DNA of 8,547 bases from Planctomycetota bacterium (lineage in GTDB: Bacteria; Planctomycetota; Phycisphaerae; UBA1845), in contig JADFOB010000037.1 in the NCBI GenBank assembly GCA_022563055.1, positions 1-8,547 on the forward strand. The letters are read 5' to 3'. Both the position numbers and the translations under genes were made by a program. This document shows positions 1 through 6,058 of this stretch, piece by piece. Each line of letters opens with the position of its first letter. Position 1 is the first letter of the stretch. Under the pieces are notes generated by a model. It was not told the origin of the DNA and did no database searches. It saw only the letters and a program-made list of their open reading frames with translations.

Positions 1-62
1 GCACCGCGGTGGTCGCCGCTGCTCACCTGCACGATGTCGCTCTTTTTAATGTGTCCCGCCAT
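1..62 (-). CDS. rplX: 50S ribosomal protein L24, N-terminal fragment
   Basis: Only the first 20 codons are in the window; the rest lies beyond base 1. They read [20 protein letters not shown], which matches the start of L24 (HIKKGD.V.V.SG.D.G), an assembly-initiating protein that binds the 5' domain of 23S rRNA near the tunnel exit. L24 follows L14 in nearly all bacterial spc operons, which agrees with its place after rplN. The ATG at 62-60 is the usual L24 start. An in-frame GTG at 71-69 follows directly after an in-frame TGA and would add three residues. There is no strong Shine-Dalgarno sequence, only GAG eight bases upstream of the ATG. Confidence 0.88.
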   Translation of the reverse strand, partial: MAGHIKKSDIVQVSSGDHRG

Positions 63-70
63 GTTGGTCA

Positions 71-100
71 CTCATTGTCCGCCGGCTCATTGTCCACCGG
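71..100. repeat. 15-base tandem direct repeat in the rplN-rplX spacer
   Basis: Two adjacent 15-base copies (71-85 and 86-100) read CTCATTGTCC-G-CCGG and CTCATTGTCC-A-CCGG on the plus strand and differ at one base. They fill much of the 82-base gap between the rplN stop and the rplX start. On the transcribed strand each copy contains GGACAATGAG, and the copy nearer rplX ends just before its start. It looks like a recent short duplication. Whether it affects rplX translation is unknown. Confidence 0.75.
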
Positions 101-144
101 CTCGCCTGCACCCTGTCGCTATGGGCCGCATCCCGGCAGCCGGT

Positions 145-561
145 TCAGACCACCTCTTCCGCCAGCGAGACAATCTTCATGAAGTTCCGCTCACGCAGTT
201 CCCGGGCAACCGCCCCGAAGATACGCGTTCCGCGCGGTTCGTTCTTGTCGTCCAGCAAGACCACGGCGTTGCTGTCGAAGCGGACGTAGCTCCCGTCTCG
301 CCGCCGCGTCGCCATTTTGCAGCGAACGACAACCGCCTTGGCCTTTCGCCGCTTCGACCGGTCCCGCCGATCCACCCCACCGGAAAACTCGCTGTTGGGC
401 AACGACTTCTTTACCGTCACCAGCACGATATCTCCGATTTTGGCGTGCTTGAGGCGTTTCTTGCCCCGAGCGGCCGTGCTGCCCTTATACACGTTGATCA
501 CCATCGCCCGTTTCGCCCCGGTGTTGTCGCACACGTCGACGATGGTTTGTCGTTGTATCAT
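145..561 (-). CDS. rplN: 50S ribosomal protein L14 with two basic insertions
   Basis: L14 is a universal five-stranded beta-barrel protein at the 50S interface. It takes part in bridge B8 and is the docking site of the silencing factor RsfS. The start [18 protein letters not shown] and the end [29 protein letters not shown] are classical. At 138 residues it is about 15 longer than the usual 122-123. The surplus falls in two places: about seven residues after V24 (residues 28-38, ARGKKRLKH) and about nine after L54 (residues 56-72, rich in R, K and D). Both are strongly basic and sit between well-conserved strands, so this is not a frameshift. The ATG at 561 is the canonical start although no good Shine-Dalgarno sequence precedes it. 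The gap to rpsQ is 57 bases. Confidence 0.97.
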   Translation of the reverse strand: MIQRQTIVDVCDNTGAKRAMVINVYKGSTAARGKKRLKHAKIGDIVLVTVKKSLPNSEFSGGVDRRDRSKRRKAKAVVVRCKMATRRRDGSYVRFDSNAVVLLDDKNEPRGTRIFGAVARELRERNFMKIVSLAEEVV

Positions 562-618
562 CTCTGGGTTCCCAACGGACTTTCGTGCGCCGGTCGGTCC
601 GGCACGTCTTTGACAGTC

Positions 619-903
619 TTAATCAGCCCTGACAATCCGGACCAATCGCCAGAACTTGGTCTTCGACATCCGGCGACACGCCATCACCTCGACGACGTCC
701 CCTGTCTTGGCCTCGTTTCGTTCGTCGTGAGCGTGAAGTATCGTCCTGCGTCTCATGTATTTTCCATACATGGGATGCTTCCTCGTGTACTCGTACTTCA
801 CCTTGATCGTCTTGTCCCCCTTGTCGGAGACCACCGTGCCAACACGTCCGGTGCGTTTACCCCGCGTGCGGGCCTCTGTCGGTAATGCGATCGTGTCGGT
901 CAT
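619..903 (-). CDS. rpsQ: 30S ribosomal protein S17
   Basis: S17 is an OB-fold primary binder of the 16S rRNA 5' domain. The 94-residue protein shows [22 protein letters not shown] (residues 14-36), the family block [32 protein letters not shown] (42-73), and the ending [16 protein letters not shown]. It is about ten residues longer than the E. coli protein because of a poorly conserved N-terminal tail. [12 protein letters not shown] is the form I associate with Planctomycetota. GAGGG lies 4 bases before the ATG at 903, a good ribosome binding site. The gene lies between rpmC and rplN as expected. Confidence 0.97.
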   Translation of the reverse strand: MTDTIALPTEARTRGKRTGRVGTVVSDKGDKTIKVKYEYTRKHPMYGKYMRRRTILHAHDERNEAKTGDVVEVMACRRMSKTKFWRLVRIVRAD

Positions 904-982
904 CGTCCCTCGCGTTCCTTTCCGTTCACAGCTCCGCTCGAACCTCTGCCCGCCTGCCGACGTCTCTATCTCGCCGAACCTG

Positions 983-1180
983 CTAGCTAACCCGCTGGCC
1001 GCGCTCCCGCAGAATCGTCAGAACCCGGGCAATCTCGCGTCGCGTGTGCGTAATCTGATACGGATTCTCCAGCTTCTCCGTCACCGCCTGGGCTCGAAGG
1101 TCAAACACATGCCGGCGGAGTCGATCCAACTCCACGTGCAACTCCGCGCTCTTCATGGTCCGTACTTCAGCGGTATTCAT
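983..1180 (-). CDS. rpmC: 50S ribosomal protein L29
   Basis: L29 is a small two-helix protein at the tunnel exit next to L23. The chosen start gives 65 residues ([18 protein letters not shown]...), against 63 in E. coli. The L29 signature is visible as [23 protein letters not shown], followed by the [15 protein letters not shown] helix. A GTG five codons upstream (1195) would also be open, but GGAG at 1190-1193 lies nine bases ahead of the ATG at 1180 and would overlap the second and third codons of the longer version, so the shorter form is preferred. The stop is TAG. Confidence 0.94.
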   Translation of the reverse strand: MNTAEVRTMKSAELHVELDRLRRHVFDLRAQAVTEKLENPYQITHTRREIARVLTILRERGQRVS

Positions 1181-1189
1181 TTGCCCCGT

Positions 1190-1193
1190 CTCC
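1190..1193 (-). promoter_or_regulatory. Shine-Dalgarno GGAG deciding the rpmC start
   Basis: GGAG nine bases upstream of the ATG at 1180 supports the 65-residue L29 over the longer GTG-initiated reading. Confidence 0.65.
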
Positions 1194-1206
1194 ACCCGGC
1201 CCGATG

Positions 1207-1225
1207 GCTGGAATCACCTTCCAGC
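1207..1225 (-). other. Perfect 7-bp hairpin in the rplP-rpmC spacer
   Basis: On the transcribed strand GCTGGAA, a five-base loop GGTGA, and TTCCAGC form a perfect stem. It begins about 20 bases after the rplP stop codon and ends 26 bases before the rpmC start. No T-run follows, so it is not a standard terminator. An mRNA processing or stability element is possible, and chance formation cannot be excluded. Confidence 0.45.
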
Positions 1226-1246
1226 AGCGCCACATGGTCGCAAGAA

Positions 1247-1666
1247 TCACAAGCCATGGCGACGCCGCACGAATCGGCACCGAAACGGCATCTTGTGCGC
1301 TACACGCAGCAACGCGCCACGGGCAACATCCTCTTCCACGCCGCCGATCTCGTAGAGAAGCAGTCCTTCACGCACGCAAGCGACCCAGAACGCCGGGTCG
1401 GACTTCCCCTTGCCCATCCGCACCTCCAGCGGTTTGGCCGACACGGGCTTGTGCGGGAAGATCCGCACGTACACGCGCCCTTCGCGGTGAAGGTAGTGCG
1501 TAGCCGCCACGCGACCGGCCTCGATCTGACGGGCAGTGATCCATCCCGACTTAAGCACCTGCAAGCCGTATTCACCGAAGGCGACCGTATTGCCGCGAGA
1601 CGCCACGCCGCGGATCTTGCCACGCTGGCTCTTACGCCACTTGACACGTCTGGGCATCATCGCCAT
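1247..1666 (-). CDS. rplP: 50S ribosomal protein L16
   Basis: L16 is a late-assembling protein that supports the A-site tRNA elbow and the peptidyl-transferase region. The 139 residues show the family blocks in order: PRRVKWRKSQRGKIRG (5-20), VAFGEYGLQVLKSGWITARQIEAGR (28-52), RVYVRIFPHKPVSAKPLEVRMGKGK (64-88) and YEIGGV...AHKMPF (105-128). The arginine in VRMGKG (R83) corresponds to the one hydroxylated in E. coli L16. Three possible starts lie close together (M1, M3, M4). GGAG eight bases before M1 favours the first. The length is normal, and a short basic tail ends RRRHGL. Confidence 0.97.
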   Translation of the reverse strand: MAMMPRRVKWRKSQRGKIRGVASRGNTVAFGEYGLQVLKSGWITARQIEAGRVAATHYLHREGRVYVRIFPHKPVSAKPLEVRMGKGKSDPAFWVACVREGLLLYEIGGVEEDVARGALLRVAHKMPFRCRFVRRRHGL

Positions 1667-1737
1667 GAAACGGTCTCCAAGCCATCTTCGGACCGGCTCC
1701 GCGCGACGCTGGTGAGCCGCCTCGCGCCGAAATCGGC

Positions 1738-2448
1738 CTAACCCCTCTTACCCCGCCGGCGCTCGCCGCGCCCTCGCCGCTCACGCGAAACATCTTCCAG
1801 ATCAACCTCTTCGCCGTATCGCCCACGATAAACCCAGACCTTGATGCCGATGATGCCGTAGGTCGTGCGGCAGGCGACCATGCCGTAGTCGATGTTCGCT
1901 TGCAACGTGTGCAGCGGGATCGACCCGCGAAGCTGCGTTTCACGCCGGGACATCTCAGCGCCGCCCAGACGACCGGCACACTGAATCTTCACACCCTTCA
2001 CACCCGAGGCCATCGCCGCGTCGACACGCATTTTCATCGCGCGCCGATAGGCCGAACGCTTCTTGAGCTGCTCCGAGATCGACTCCGCAATCAGCTTCGC
2101 GTTCGCGTCGGGAACCTTGATCTCGATGACGTTCAGGTTGATCTTCCGCCGGATCATGTCCTCGAGCGCCTCTTTGAGTCGGTCGATCTCCGCCCCCTTG
2201 GGACCGATGACCAGCCCCGGTCTGGCGGTGTGAAGCATGACCTTGACTTCGTCGCGCGTGCGCTCGATATCGACGCGGGCGACAGCCGCGTAGGGCGGCT
2301 GCTTGTTCAGTCGGTCGTCCAGAAACCGCCGAATCTTCTGATCCTCGATGAGGAACTCGGCAAAGGCTGCCTTGGGGGCGAACCAGCGCGAACGCCAGTC
2401 CTCCGTGATACCAATGCGAAAACCGATGGGGTGAATCTTCTGACCCAC
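1738..2448 (-). CDS. rpsC: 30S ribosomal protein S3
   Basis: S3 lines the mRNA entry channel of the 30S head and contributes to helicase activity on mRNA. The 236-residue product starts with the invariant MGQKIHPIGFRIGI, has a type II KH domain with the GxxG loop as GPKG (residues 82-85), and has the C-terminal domain block GRLGGAEMSRRET...GSIPLHTLQANIDYG (159-189), then TTYGIIGIKVWVYRG. The last 20 residues are a basic R/G/E-rich tail, typical of S3. The start codon is GTG (2448-2446), preceded by GGGAG with a spacing of six bases. The stop is TAG. The neighbours rplV and rplP are as expected. Confidence 0.98.
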   Translation of the reverse strand: MGQKIHPIGFRIGITEDWRSRWFAPKAAFAEFLIEDQKIRRFLDDRLNKQPPYAAVARVDIERTRDEVKVMLHTARPGLVIGPKGAEIDRLKEALEDMIRRKINLNVIEIKVPDANAKLIAESISEQLKKRSAYRRAMKMRVDAAMASGVKGVKIQCAGRLGGAEMSRRETQLRGSIPLHTLQANIDYGMVACRTTYGIIGIKVWVYRGRYGEEVDLEDVSRERRGRGERRRGKRG

Positions 2449-2504
2449 GTTCTACTCCCGCTACGCCCGCGAACCAACTCGCAAGTGCGTATGCCTCAAT
2501 TCCT

Positions 2505-2840
2505 CTACTCGTCCGCCACCGTTACGATAATGTGGCTCGTTCGCTTCGCGATCGGATGCACGCGCCCGCGGTCCTTGGGGCGCCAGCGCCGCTGATAGGG
2601 TCCGCCGTCCACCCTGGCCACCTTGATATACAACCGAGACATATCCGCTTCCTGCTCGTCCGCGTTGACCATGGCGGACTTGAGCACGTGGCGAATGAAA
2701 TAGGCTGCTCGCCGGTTATTGAAACGCAACTGCTCCATCGCCTCGTCGCACCGCCGACCGCGAATCAAGTCGATCACCAGCCGCACCTTGCGAGGCGCGA
2801 TCCGAGCGAAACGATGTTGGGCTGTCCAATCCTGTTCCAT
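2505..2840 (-). CDS. rplV: 50S ribosomal protein L22
   Basis: L22 has a globular domain at the tunnel exit and a long beta-hairpin that forms part of the tunnel constriction with L4. From the chosen ATG it has 111 residues (E. coli 110). It starts MEQDWTAQHRFARIAPRKVRLVIDLIRG, and the hairpin spans about residues 78-98 (DGGPYQRRWRPKDRGRVHPI), followed by KRTSHIIVTV. The frame is open up to an ATG at 2927, which would overlap the end of rpsS by 32 bases and add about 29 residues unlike L22. GAGG at 2849-2852, eight bases before the ATG at 2840, decides for the short form. An ATG at 2846 would be too close to that site. Confidence 0.95.
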   Translation of the reverse strand: MEQDWTAQHRFARIAPRKVRLVIDLIRGRRCDEAMEQLRFNNRRAAYFIRHVLKSAMVNADEQEADMSRLYIKVARVDGGPYQRRWRPKDRGRVHPIAKRTSHIIVTVADE

Positions 2841-2848
2841 ACTCATTG

Positions 2849-2852
2849 CCTC
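2849..2852 (-). promoter_or_regulatory. Shine-Dalgarno GAGG deciding the rplV start
   Basis: GAGG with an eight-base spacing to the ATG at 2840 supports the 111-residue L22, which agrees with the family's normal N-terminus. Confidence 0.7.
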
Positions 2853-2895
2853 AACAAGCCCAAAGCCCGTGCCGTCGGCCGACCCAATCGCCCGC

Positions 2896-3168
2896 TTACC
2901 TTCTGCGTTTACCACGAGCGTGACCACGGAACGTGCGCGTGGGGCTGAACTCGCCCAGCTTATGTCCCACCATCTCGTCGGTCACGTAGACGCCGATGAA
3001 CACTTTACCGTTGTGCACTTCGAAACGCTGTCCGACGAACTCCGGAACGATGGTGCATCGCCGCGCCCACGTTCTAATCGGTGGTGCCGACGTAGCGTCA
3101 CGCTGCATCATCACCTTCTTAAAAAGCTTCTCGTCGACAAAGGGTCCCTTTTTCTGCGACCGCGCCAT
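2896..3168 (-). CDS. rpsS: 30S ribosomal protein S19
   Basis: S19 sits on the 30S head, contacts S13, and takes part in inter-subunit bridge B1a. The 90-residue form starts [19 protein letters not shown] and contains [48 protein letters not shown], all canonical, with the basic end ARGKRRR. An upstream ATG at 3177 would add three residues but directly abuts the ribosome binding site. GAGGAG at 3178-3183, nine bases before the ATG at 3168, makes the shorter form correct. A 156-base gap separates it from rplB, while rplV follows after 55 bases. Confidence 0.97.
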   Translation of the reverse strand: MARSQKKGPFVDEKLFKKVMMQRDATSAPPIRTWARRCTIVPEFVGQRFEVHNGKVFIGVYVTDEMVGHKLGEFSPTRTFRGHARGKRRR

Positions 3169-3177
3169 ATCGACCAT

Positions 3178-3183
3178 CTCCTC
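3178..3183 (-). promoter_or_regulatory. Shine-Dalgarno GAGGAG deciding the rpsS start
   Basis: This is a strong six-base match to the anti-Shine-Dalgarno sequence, spaced nine bases from the ATG at 3168 and immediately adjacent to the competing ATG at 3177. It is among the best ribosome binding sites in the window. Confidence 0.8.
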
Positions 3184-3324
3184 ACATCACCGGCGTCGTT
3201 CACGTCGCCGCTGGCCGCCGTCCAACGCCCCAGCGTTGCGTACGACCGTTATTCCACCACTAATTTGCCACGATGGCAGCCCGCTGACGTTCTTCTGACG
3301 TCCGGGGCACGCCCTAGTCACATT
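3184..3324 (-). other. Long rplB-rpsS spacer with three small hairpins
   Basis: No reading frame here resembles a gene. In transcription order the transcribed strand can form GACGT/ACGTC with a seven-base loop (around 3286-3302), TGCCA/TGGCA with a three-base loop (3266-3278), and CAACGC/GCGTTG with a four-base loop (3223-3238). None is followed by a T-run. At about 156 bases the gap is several times what is usual between L2 and S19. A regulatory or processing role is possible but not shown. Confidence 0.4.
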
Positions 3325-4194
3325 CTATTTCTTCTTAGGCAACACAAGCTGCCCATAGCGTTTGCTCTTACGCCGTCGCAAGATGCGCTTGTTGGAGACC
3401 TTGGTGCGCGAGCGCGTTCGGCCACCCTTGGCCAGCACGCCGGTCGGACTACACGGATGTCGTCCGCCCCCGCTACGACCTTCGCCACCGCCCAACGGGT
3501 GCGCAACCGGGTTCTTGGCGGTGCCCCGAACGTGCGGACGACGACCCCTGTGCCGCGTTCGCCCGGCTTTACCCCACCGCAGATTCTGATGTTCGACGTT
3601 CCCGATCTGTCCAATCGTTGCGCGGCATTCCACGCGAACCTCGCGCATCTCGCCGGACGGCAGAACGATAATCGCCCAGGAATCGCTGCGGGAAAGAAGC
3701 CGTGCCGACGCCCCCGCACTACGGGCGAATTTCCCACCCTGTCCGGCGTTCAATTCAATGTTGTGGACGTCCATCCCGGTCGGGATGTTGCGTAGCGGAA
3801 GCGTGTTGCCGACCTTGGGCTCGGCGTTTGGGCCGTTTTCGACATCGTCGCCGGCGGTGAGCCCCGCCGGAGCCAGAACGTAGCTCTTCACGCCATCCGC
3901 ATACTCGATCAGGGCAATGTGGCAGGTCCGGTTCGGATCATACTCGATCGCCAGAACCTTGCCCGTAATGCCGTCTTTGTTCCGCTTGAAATCGATCTTC
4001 CGGTAGATCTTCCTGGCCCCGCCGCCCCGATGCCTCGCCGTGATTCGCCCATGATGGTTCCGCCCACCCTTGCGGCAGATACGCTCGCAAAGCGATTTCT
4101 CGGGGCGTTTGTGCTTGTCCGTGAGCTCCGCAAAGTCATTCACGGAGGAGGCCCGGCGACCCGGCGATGTTGGCTTATACTTGATGACAGCCAT
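3325..4194 (-). CDS. rplB: 50S ribosomal protein L2
   Basis: L2 is the most conserved 50S protein. It binds 23S rRNA domain IV, is needed for subunit association and lies close to the peptidyl-transferase centre. From MAVIKYKPTSPGRR it has 289 residues (about 274 is typical). RNA-binding blocks include NHHGRITARHRGGGARKIYR (residues 47-65), LPLRNIPTGMDVHNIEL (142-158), ARSAGASARLL and VLPSGEMREVR. The C-terminal loop reads NPVAHPLGGGEGRSGGGRHPCSPTG (229 onward). The histidine equivalent to E. coli His229 is kept (H232), but the flanking Asp and second His are Ala and Leu, a pattern I associate with Planctomycetota. The frame is open 11 codons further upstream, but that extension is unlike L2. 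Confidence 0.97.
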   Translation of the reverse strand: MAVIKYKPTSPGRRASSVNDFAELTDKHKRPEKSLCERICRKGGRNHHGRITARHRGGGARKIYRKIDFKRNKDGITGKVLAIEYDPNRTCHIALIEYADGVKSYVLAPAGLTAGDDVENGPNAEPKVGNTLPLRNIPTGMDVHNIELNAGQGGKFARSAGASARLLSRSDSWAIIVLPSGEMREVRVECRATIGQIGNVEHQNLRWGKAGRTRHRGRRPHVRGTAKNPVAHPLGGGEGRSGGGRHPCSPTGVLAKGGRTRSRTKVSNKRILRRRKSKRYGQLVLPKKK

Positions 4195-4269
4195 CGTTAC
4201 TGCTCGAAAGAAATCCAGGACGCCCACTGCGGCGACTCATCCACCATCCACTTCAGACCAACCCTAACC

Positions 4270-4581
4270 CTAAAACAGATCAATGTGCGAGTCCGCATCG
4301 AGGACCACCACAGCCTTCTTCCAGGAACGCGTGTGCCCGATCTTGTACCGGTACCGGCGCTTCTTCCCGCGACGATTGGAGGTTCGCACCGACTGAACCT
4401 TGACGCTGTAGATCTTCTCGATCGCCAGCTTAATCATCGGTTTGGACGCGCCGCGATCCACCTCGAACGCGTACGACCCACCCCGCGCCGGCATGCTGCC
4501 CGTGGCCGCGTGCGACTGCTGGGCCTGGTGCGTACCTTTCTCGGTTACGAGCGGTCGCTTGACTATCTGAAAAATGTCCAT
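4270..4581 (-). CDS. rplW: 50S ribosomal protein L23 with an inserted loop
   Basis: L23 lies at the tunnel exit and is the docking site for trigger factor and SRP. The 103 residues show the start VKRPLVTEKG (7-16), YAFEVDRGASKPMIKLAIEKIYSVKVQSVRT, and the end WKKAVVVLDADSHIDLF. The glutamate in VTEK (E14) matches E. coli Glu18, the trigger-factor contact. Between EKG and YAFEV about twelve extra residues (roughly 20-33, including SHAATGSMPARGG) lengthen the loop that follows this docking site. EKGTHQ fits planctomycete L23. The gap to rplD is only 15 bases and no clear Shine-Dalgarno sequence is seen, so translational coupling to rplD is likely. Confidence 0.96.
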   Translation of the reverse strand: MDIFQIVKRPLVTEKGTHQAQQSHAATGSMPARGGSYAFEVDRGASKPMIKLAIEKIYSVKVQSVRTSNRRGKKRRYRYKIGHTRSWKKAVVVLDADSHIDLF

Positions 4582-4596
4582 CGCTATCGTCTGAAT

Positions 4597-5247
4597 CTAC
4601 TCGTCCGAACTCTCGCCGAAGTGCTTCACGGGATCCGCCGTGAGCCGCTCGAAAGCCCGCTTGGTGAAAATCACCTTCGGACGTAACAACACCTCGTAGG
4701 CGTTCAACTCCTCCACCAACCGGATGTCGGTATCCGGAATGTTGCGCCCCGACCGGTAGACATTCTCATTCCGCTCATCCAGCGCGAGCAGGCAGCCACG
4801 GTGGACGCCCAGCGCCGTCAACATCGAGGCAAACGGCTTTGTCTTGGGCTCCGTGCATACCAGATCATCAAGGATGACCACCTCCTGCGCTTGAATCTTG
4901 GCGAGGATCGCACTGTCACGAGCCAGACGGCGCATTTTCTTGGGAAACCTCTTCACGCCGTGGACGCCCCGCTTGGCGAACGTACACCCGCCACCGCGAC
5001 GCAACGGGGTCCGAATGTTGCCCGCCCGAGCGTTGCCCGTACCCTTCTGCCGGTACAACTTGCGCCCCGAACCGACGACCTGCGAGCGCCCTTTCGTCCG
5101 AGCACTGAAATGGCGTTGGTGATCCAAAAAGGCCACGATCGCCTGTTTAATCAACTGGACACGCACAGCGCCGCCCAGAACAGCAGGGTCGATATCCATC
5201 GTACCAAGCTGATCACCGACCGTGTTGAAGATGGGAACCGAAAGCAT
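4597..5247 (-). CDS. rplD: 50S ribosomal protein L4
   Basis: L4 forms the tunnel constriction with L22. In enterobacteria it also represses its own operon by binding the S10 leader. The 216-residue product has the N-terminal part IFNTVGDQLGTMDI, then the long tunnel loop (about 50-95) with GSGRKLYRQKGTGNARAGN and RTPLRRGGGCTFAKR. The globular end has LVEELNAYEVLLRPKVIFTKRAFERL. The spacing to the rplC stop is four bases. AAGG within the end of rplC provides a ribosome binding site about nine bases before the ATG, so the two genes are probably coupled. The length is slightly above the usual 200-210, because of an acidic tail ending GESSDE. Confidence 0.97.
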   Translation of the reverse strand: MLSVPIFNTVGDQLGTMDIDPAVLGGAVRVQLIKQAIVAFLDHQRHFSARTKGRSQVVGSGRKLYRQKGTGNARAGNIRTPLRRGGGCTFAKRGVHGVKRFPKKMRRLARDSAILAKIQAQEVVILDDLVCTEPKTKPFASMLTALGVHRGCLLALDERNENVYRSGRNIPDTDIRLVEELNAYEVLLRPKVIFTKRAFERLTADPVKHFGESSDE

Positions 5248-5251
5248 TGCG

Positions 5252-5902
5252 TCAGCCCTTCTTCTTCGCCTGCCGCACCTCGACCCACGAACCCGCCGGA
5301 CCGGGAATGCTCCCGCGAATCAGCATCAGATCGTTCTCGAGATCGACCTTGAGCAGGCGCACCGACATGACCGTCCGCCGCACGTTGCCCGACTGACCAG
5401 CCATCCGCTTGCCCTTCTTGACTCCCCGACCCGTACCGGTGTCCGCGTGCCCGCCGATACTACCAGCCGACCGATGCTTCCTCTCCACGCCGTGAGACGC
5501 CTCTTTCCCGCCGAACCCCCAGCGCTTCATCACGCCGGTGAAACCACAGCCCTTCGTTGTACCAGCCACGTCGACGAAGCTCACACCGGCATCGGCAAAC
5601 TGCTGGACCGTCACGACATCACCACACGCCACCTCGGCCGGCGCATCCAACCGAATTTCACGGACAAACCGCTTCGGCCCCGTCCCCGCTTTGGCAGCAT
5701 GGCCGATCAGCGGGAGCGTGGAACGGTGCGGTTTGCAGTCCTCAAAACCGAGCTGAACGGCATCGTAGCCATCCGTCTGGCGGGTCTTGACCTGCAAGAC
5801 CACGCAAGGACCGGCCTGAACGACCGTGACCGGTTCCACCTGTCCGCTCTCGTCCAGAACGCGTGTCATACCGATCTTTCTACCCAGTATTCCCAATCTC
5901 AT
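5252..5902 (-). CDS. rplC: 50S ribosomal protein L3
   Basis: L3 is an early assembly protein whose extended loop reaches the peptidyl-transferase centre. The 216 residues begin MRLGILGRKIGMTRVLDESG and include the core loop TKGCGFTGVMKRWGFGGKEASHG (117-138), then HRSAGSIGGHADTGTGRGVKKGKRMAGQSGN (143-173). The glutamine methylated by PrmB in E. coli (in GQNQTPG) has no counterpart here, and this segment is about three residues longer. An in-frame TAA two codons before the ATG at 5902 fixes the start, but no convincing Shine-Dalgarno sequence is present. A 154-base spacer separates it from rpsJ. Confidence 0.97.
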   Translation of the reverse strand: MRLGILGRKIGMTRVLDESGQVEPVTVVQAGPCVVLQVKTRQTDGYDAVQLGFEDCKPHRSTLPLIGHAAKAGTGPKRFVREIRLDAPAEVACGDVVTVQQFADAGVSFVDVAGTTKGCGFTGVMKRWGFGGKEASHGVERKHRSAGSIGGHADTGTGRGVKKGKRMAGQSGNVRRTVMSVRLLKVDLENDLMLIRGSIPGPAGSWVEVRQAKKKG

Positions 5903-5981
5903 GGGTTACACTCGCTGTGCCTCGCTACACCAAAGGCGACTTCAATTCCGCCCTCCGTGCGATGAAGCTCACACGATCCTA

Positions 5982-6010
5982 GTTGTAATGACAAAAGAGA
6001 AACCTGTCGC
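5982..6010 (-). promoter_or_regulatory. Weak promoter-like pair upstream of rplC
   Basis: GCGACA (6010-6005) and TACAAC (5987-5982), each four of six to the sigma-70 consensus, are separated by 17 bases. They lie about 80 bases ahead of rplC and just after a candidate terminator, where an internal promoter would make sense. In GC-rich DNA such a match could easily be chance. Confidence 0.25.
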
Positions 6011-6040
6011 GACGCCGAGACCACCGCCGGTGTCCGCACC

Positions 6041-6058
6041 AAAAAAGCGCCCCGCGCT
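6041..6058 (-). terminator. Small hairpin with T6 at the rpsJ stop codon
   Basis: The transcribed strand reads AGCGC, loop GGG, GCGCT, with the closing T beginning a run of six T. The stem is five base pairs (four G-C, one A-T) and starts inside the TAG of rpsJ. This is the layout of an intrinsic terminator, but the stem is short, so partial termination or pausing is more likely than a complete stop, given that the operon continues. Confidence 0.5.

Noticed and set aside
583..605. Hairpin GCCGG/CCGGC in the rpsQ-rplN gap
   Set aside because: It is only five pairs without a T-run, or eight pairs with a two-base bulge. Stems of this size are common by chance in GC-rich DNA.
755..1741. Long plus-strand open frame of 328 codons
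   Set aside because: It lies antisense to rpsQ, rpmC and rplP, has no recognisable domain, and is rich in P, R, S and H as expected for the mirror of GC-rich genes. The same holds for the plus-strand frames at 34-885, 2719-3795, 3919-4686 and 5222-5965.
4261..4275. CCCTAA-type telomere-like repeat
   Set aside because: There are only two units, one overlapping the rplW stop codon; this is a chance match in a bacterial operon.
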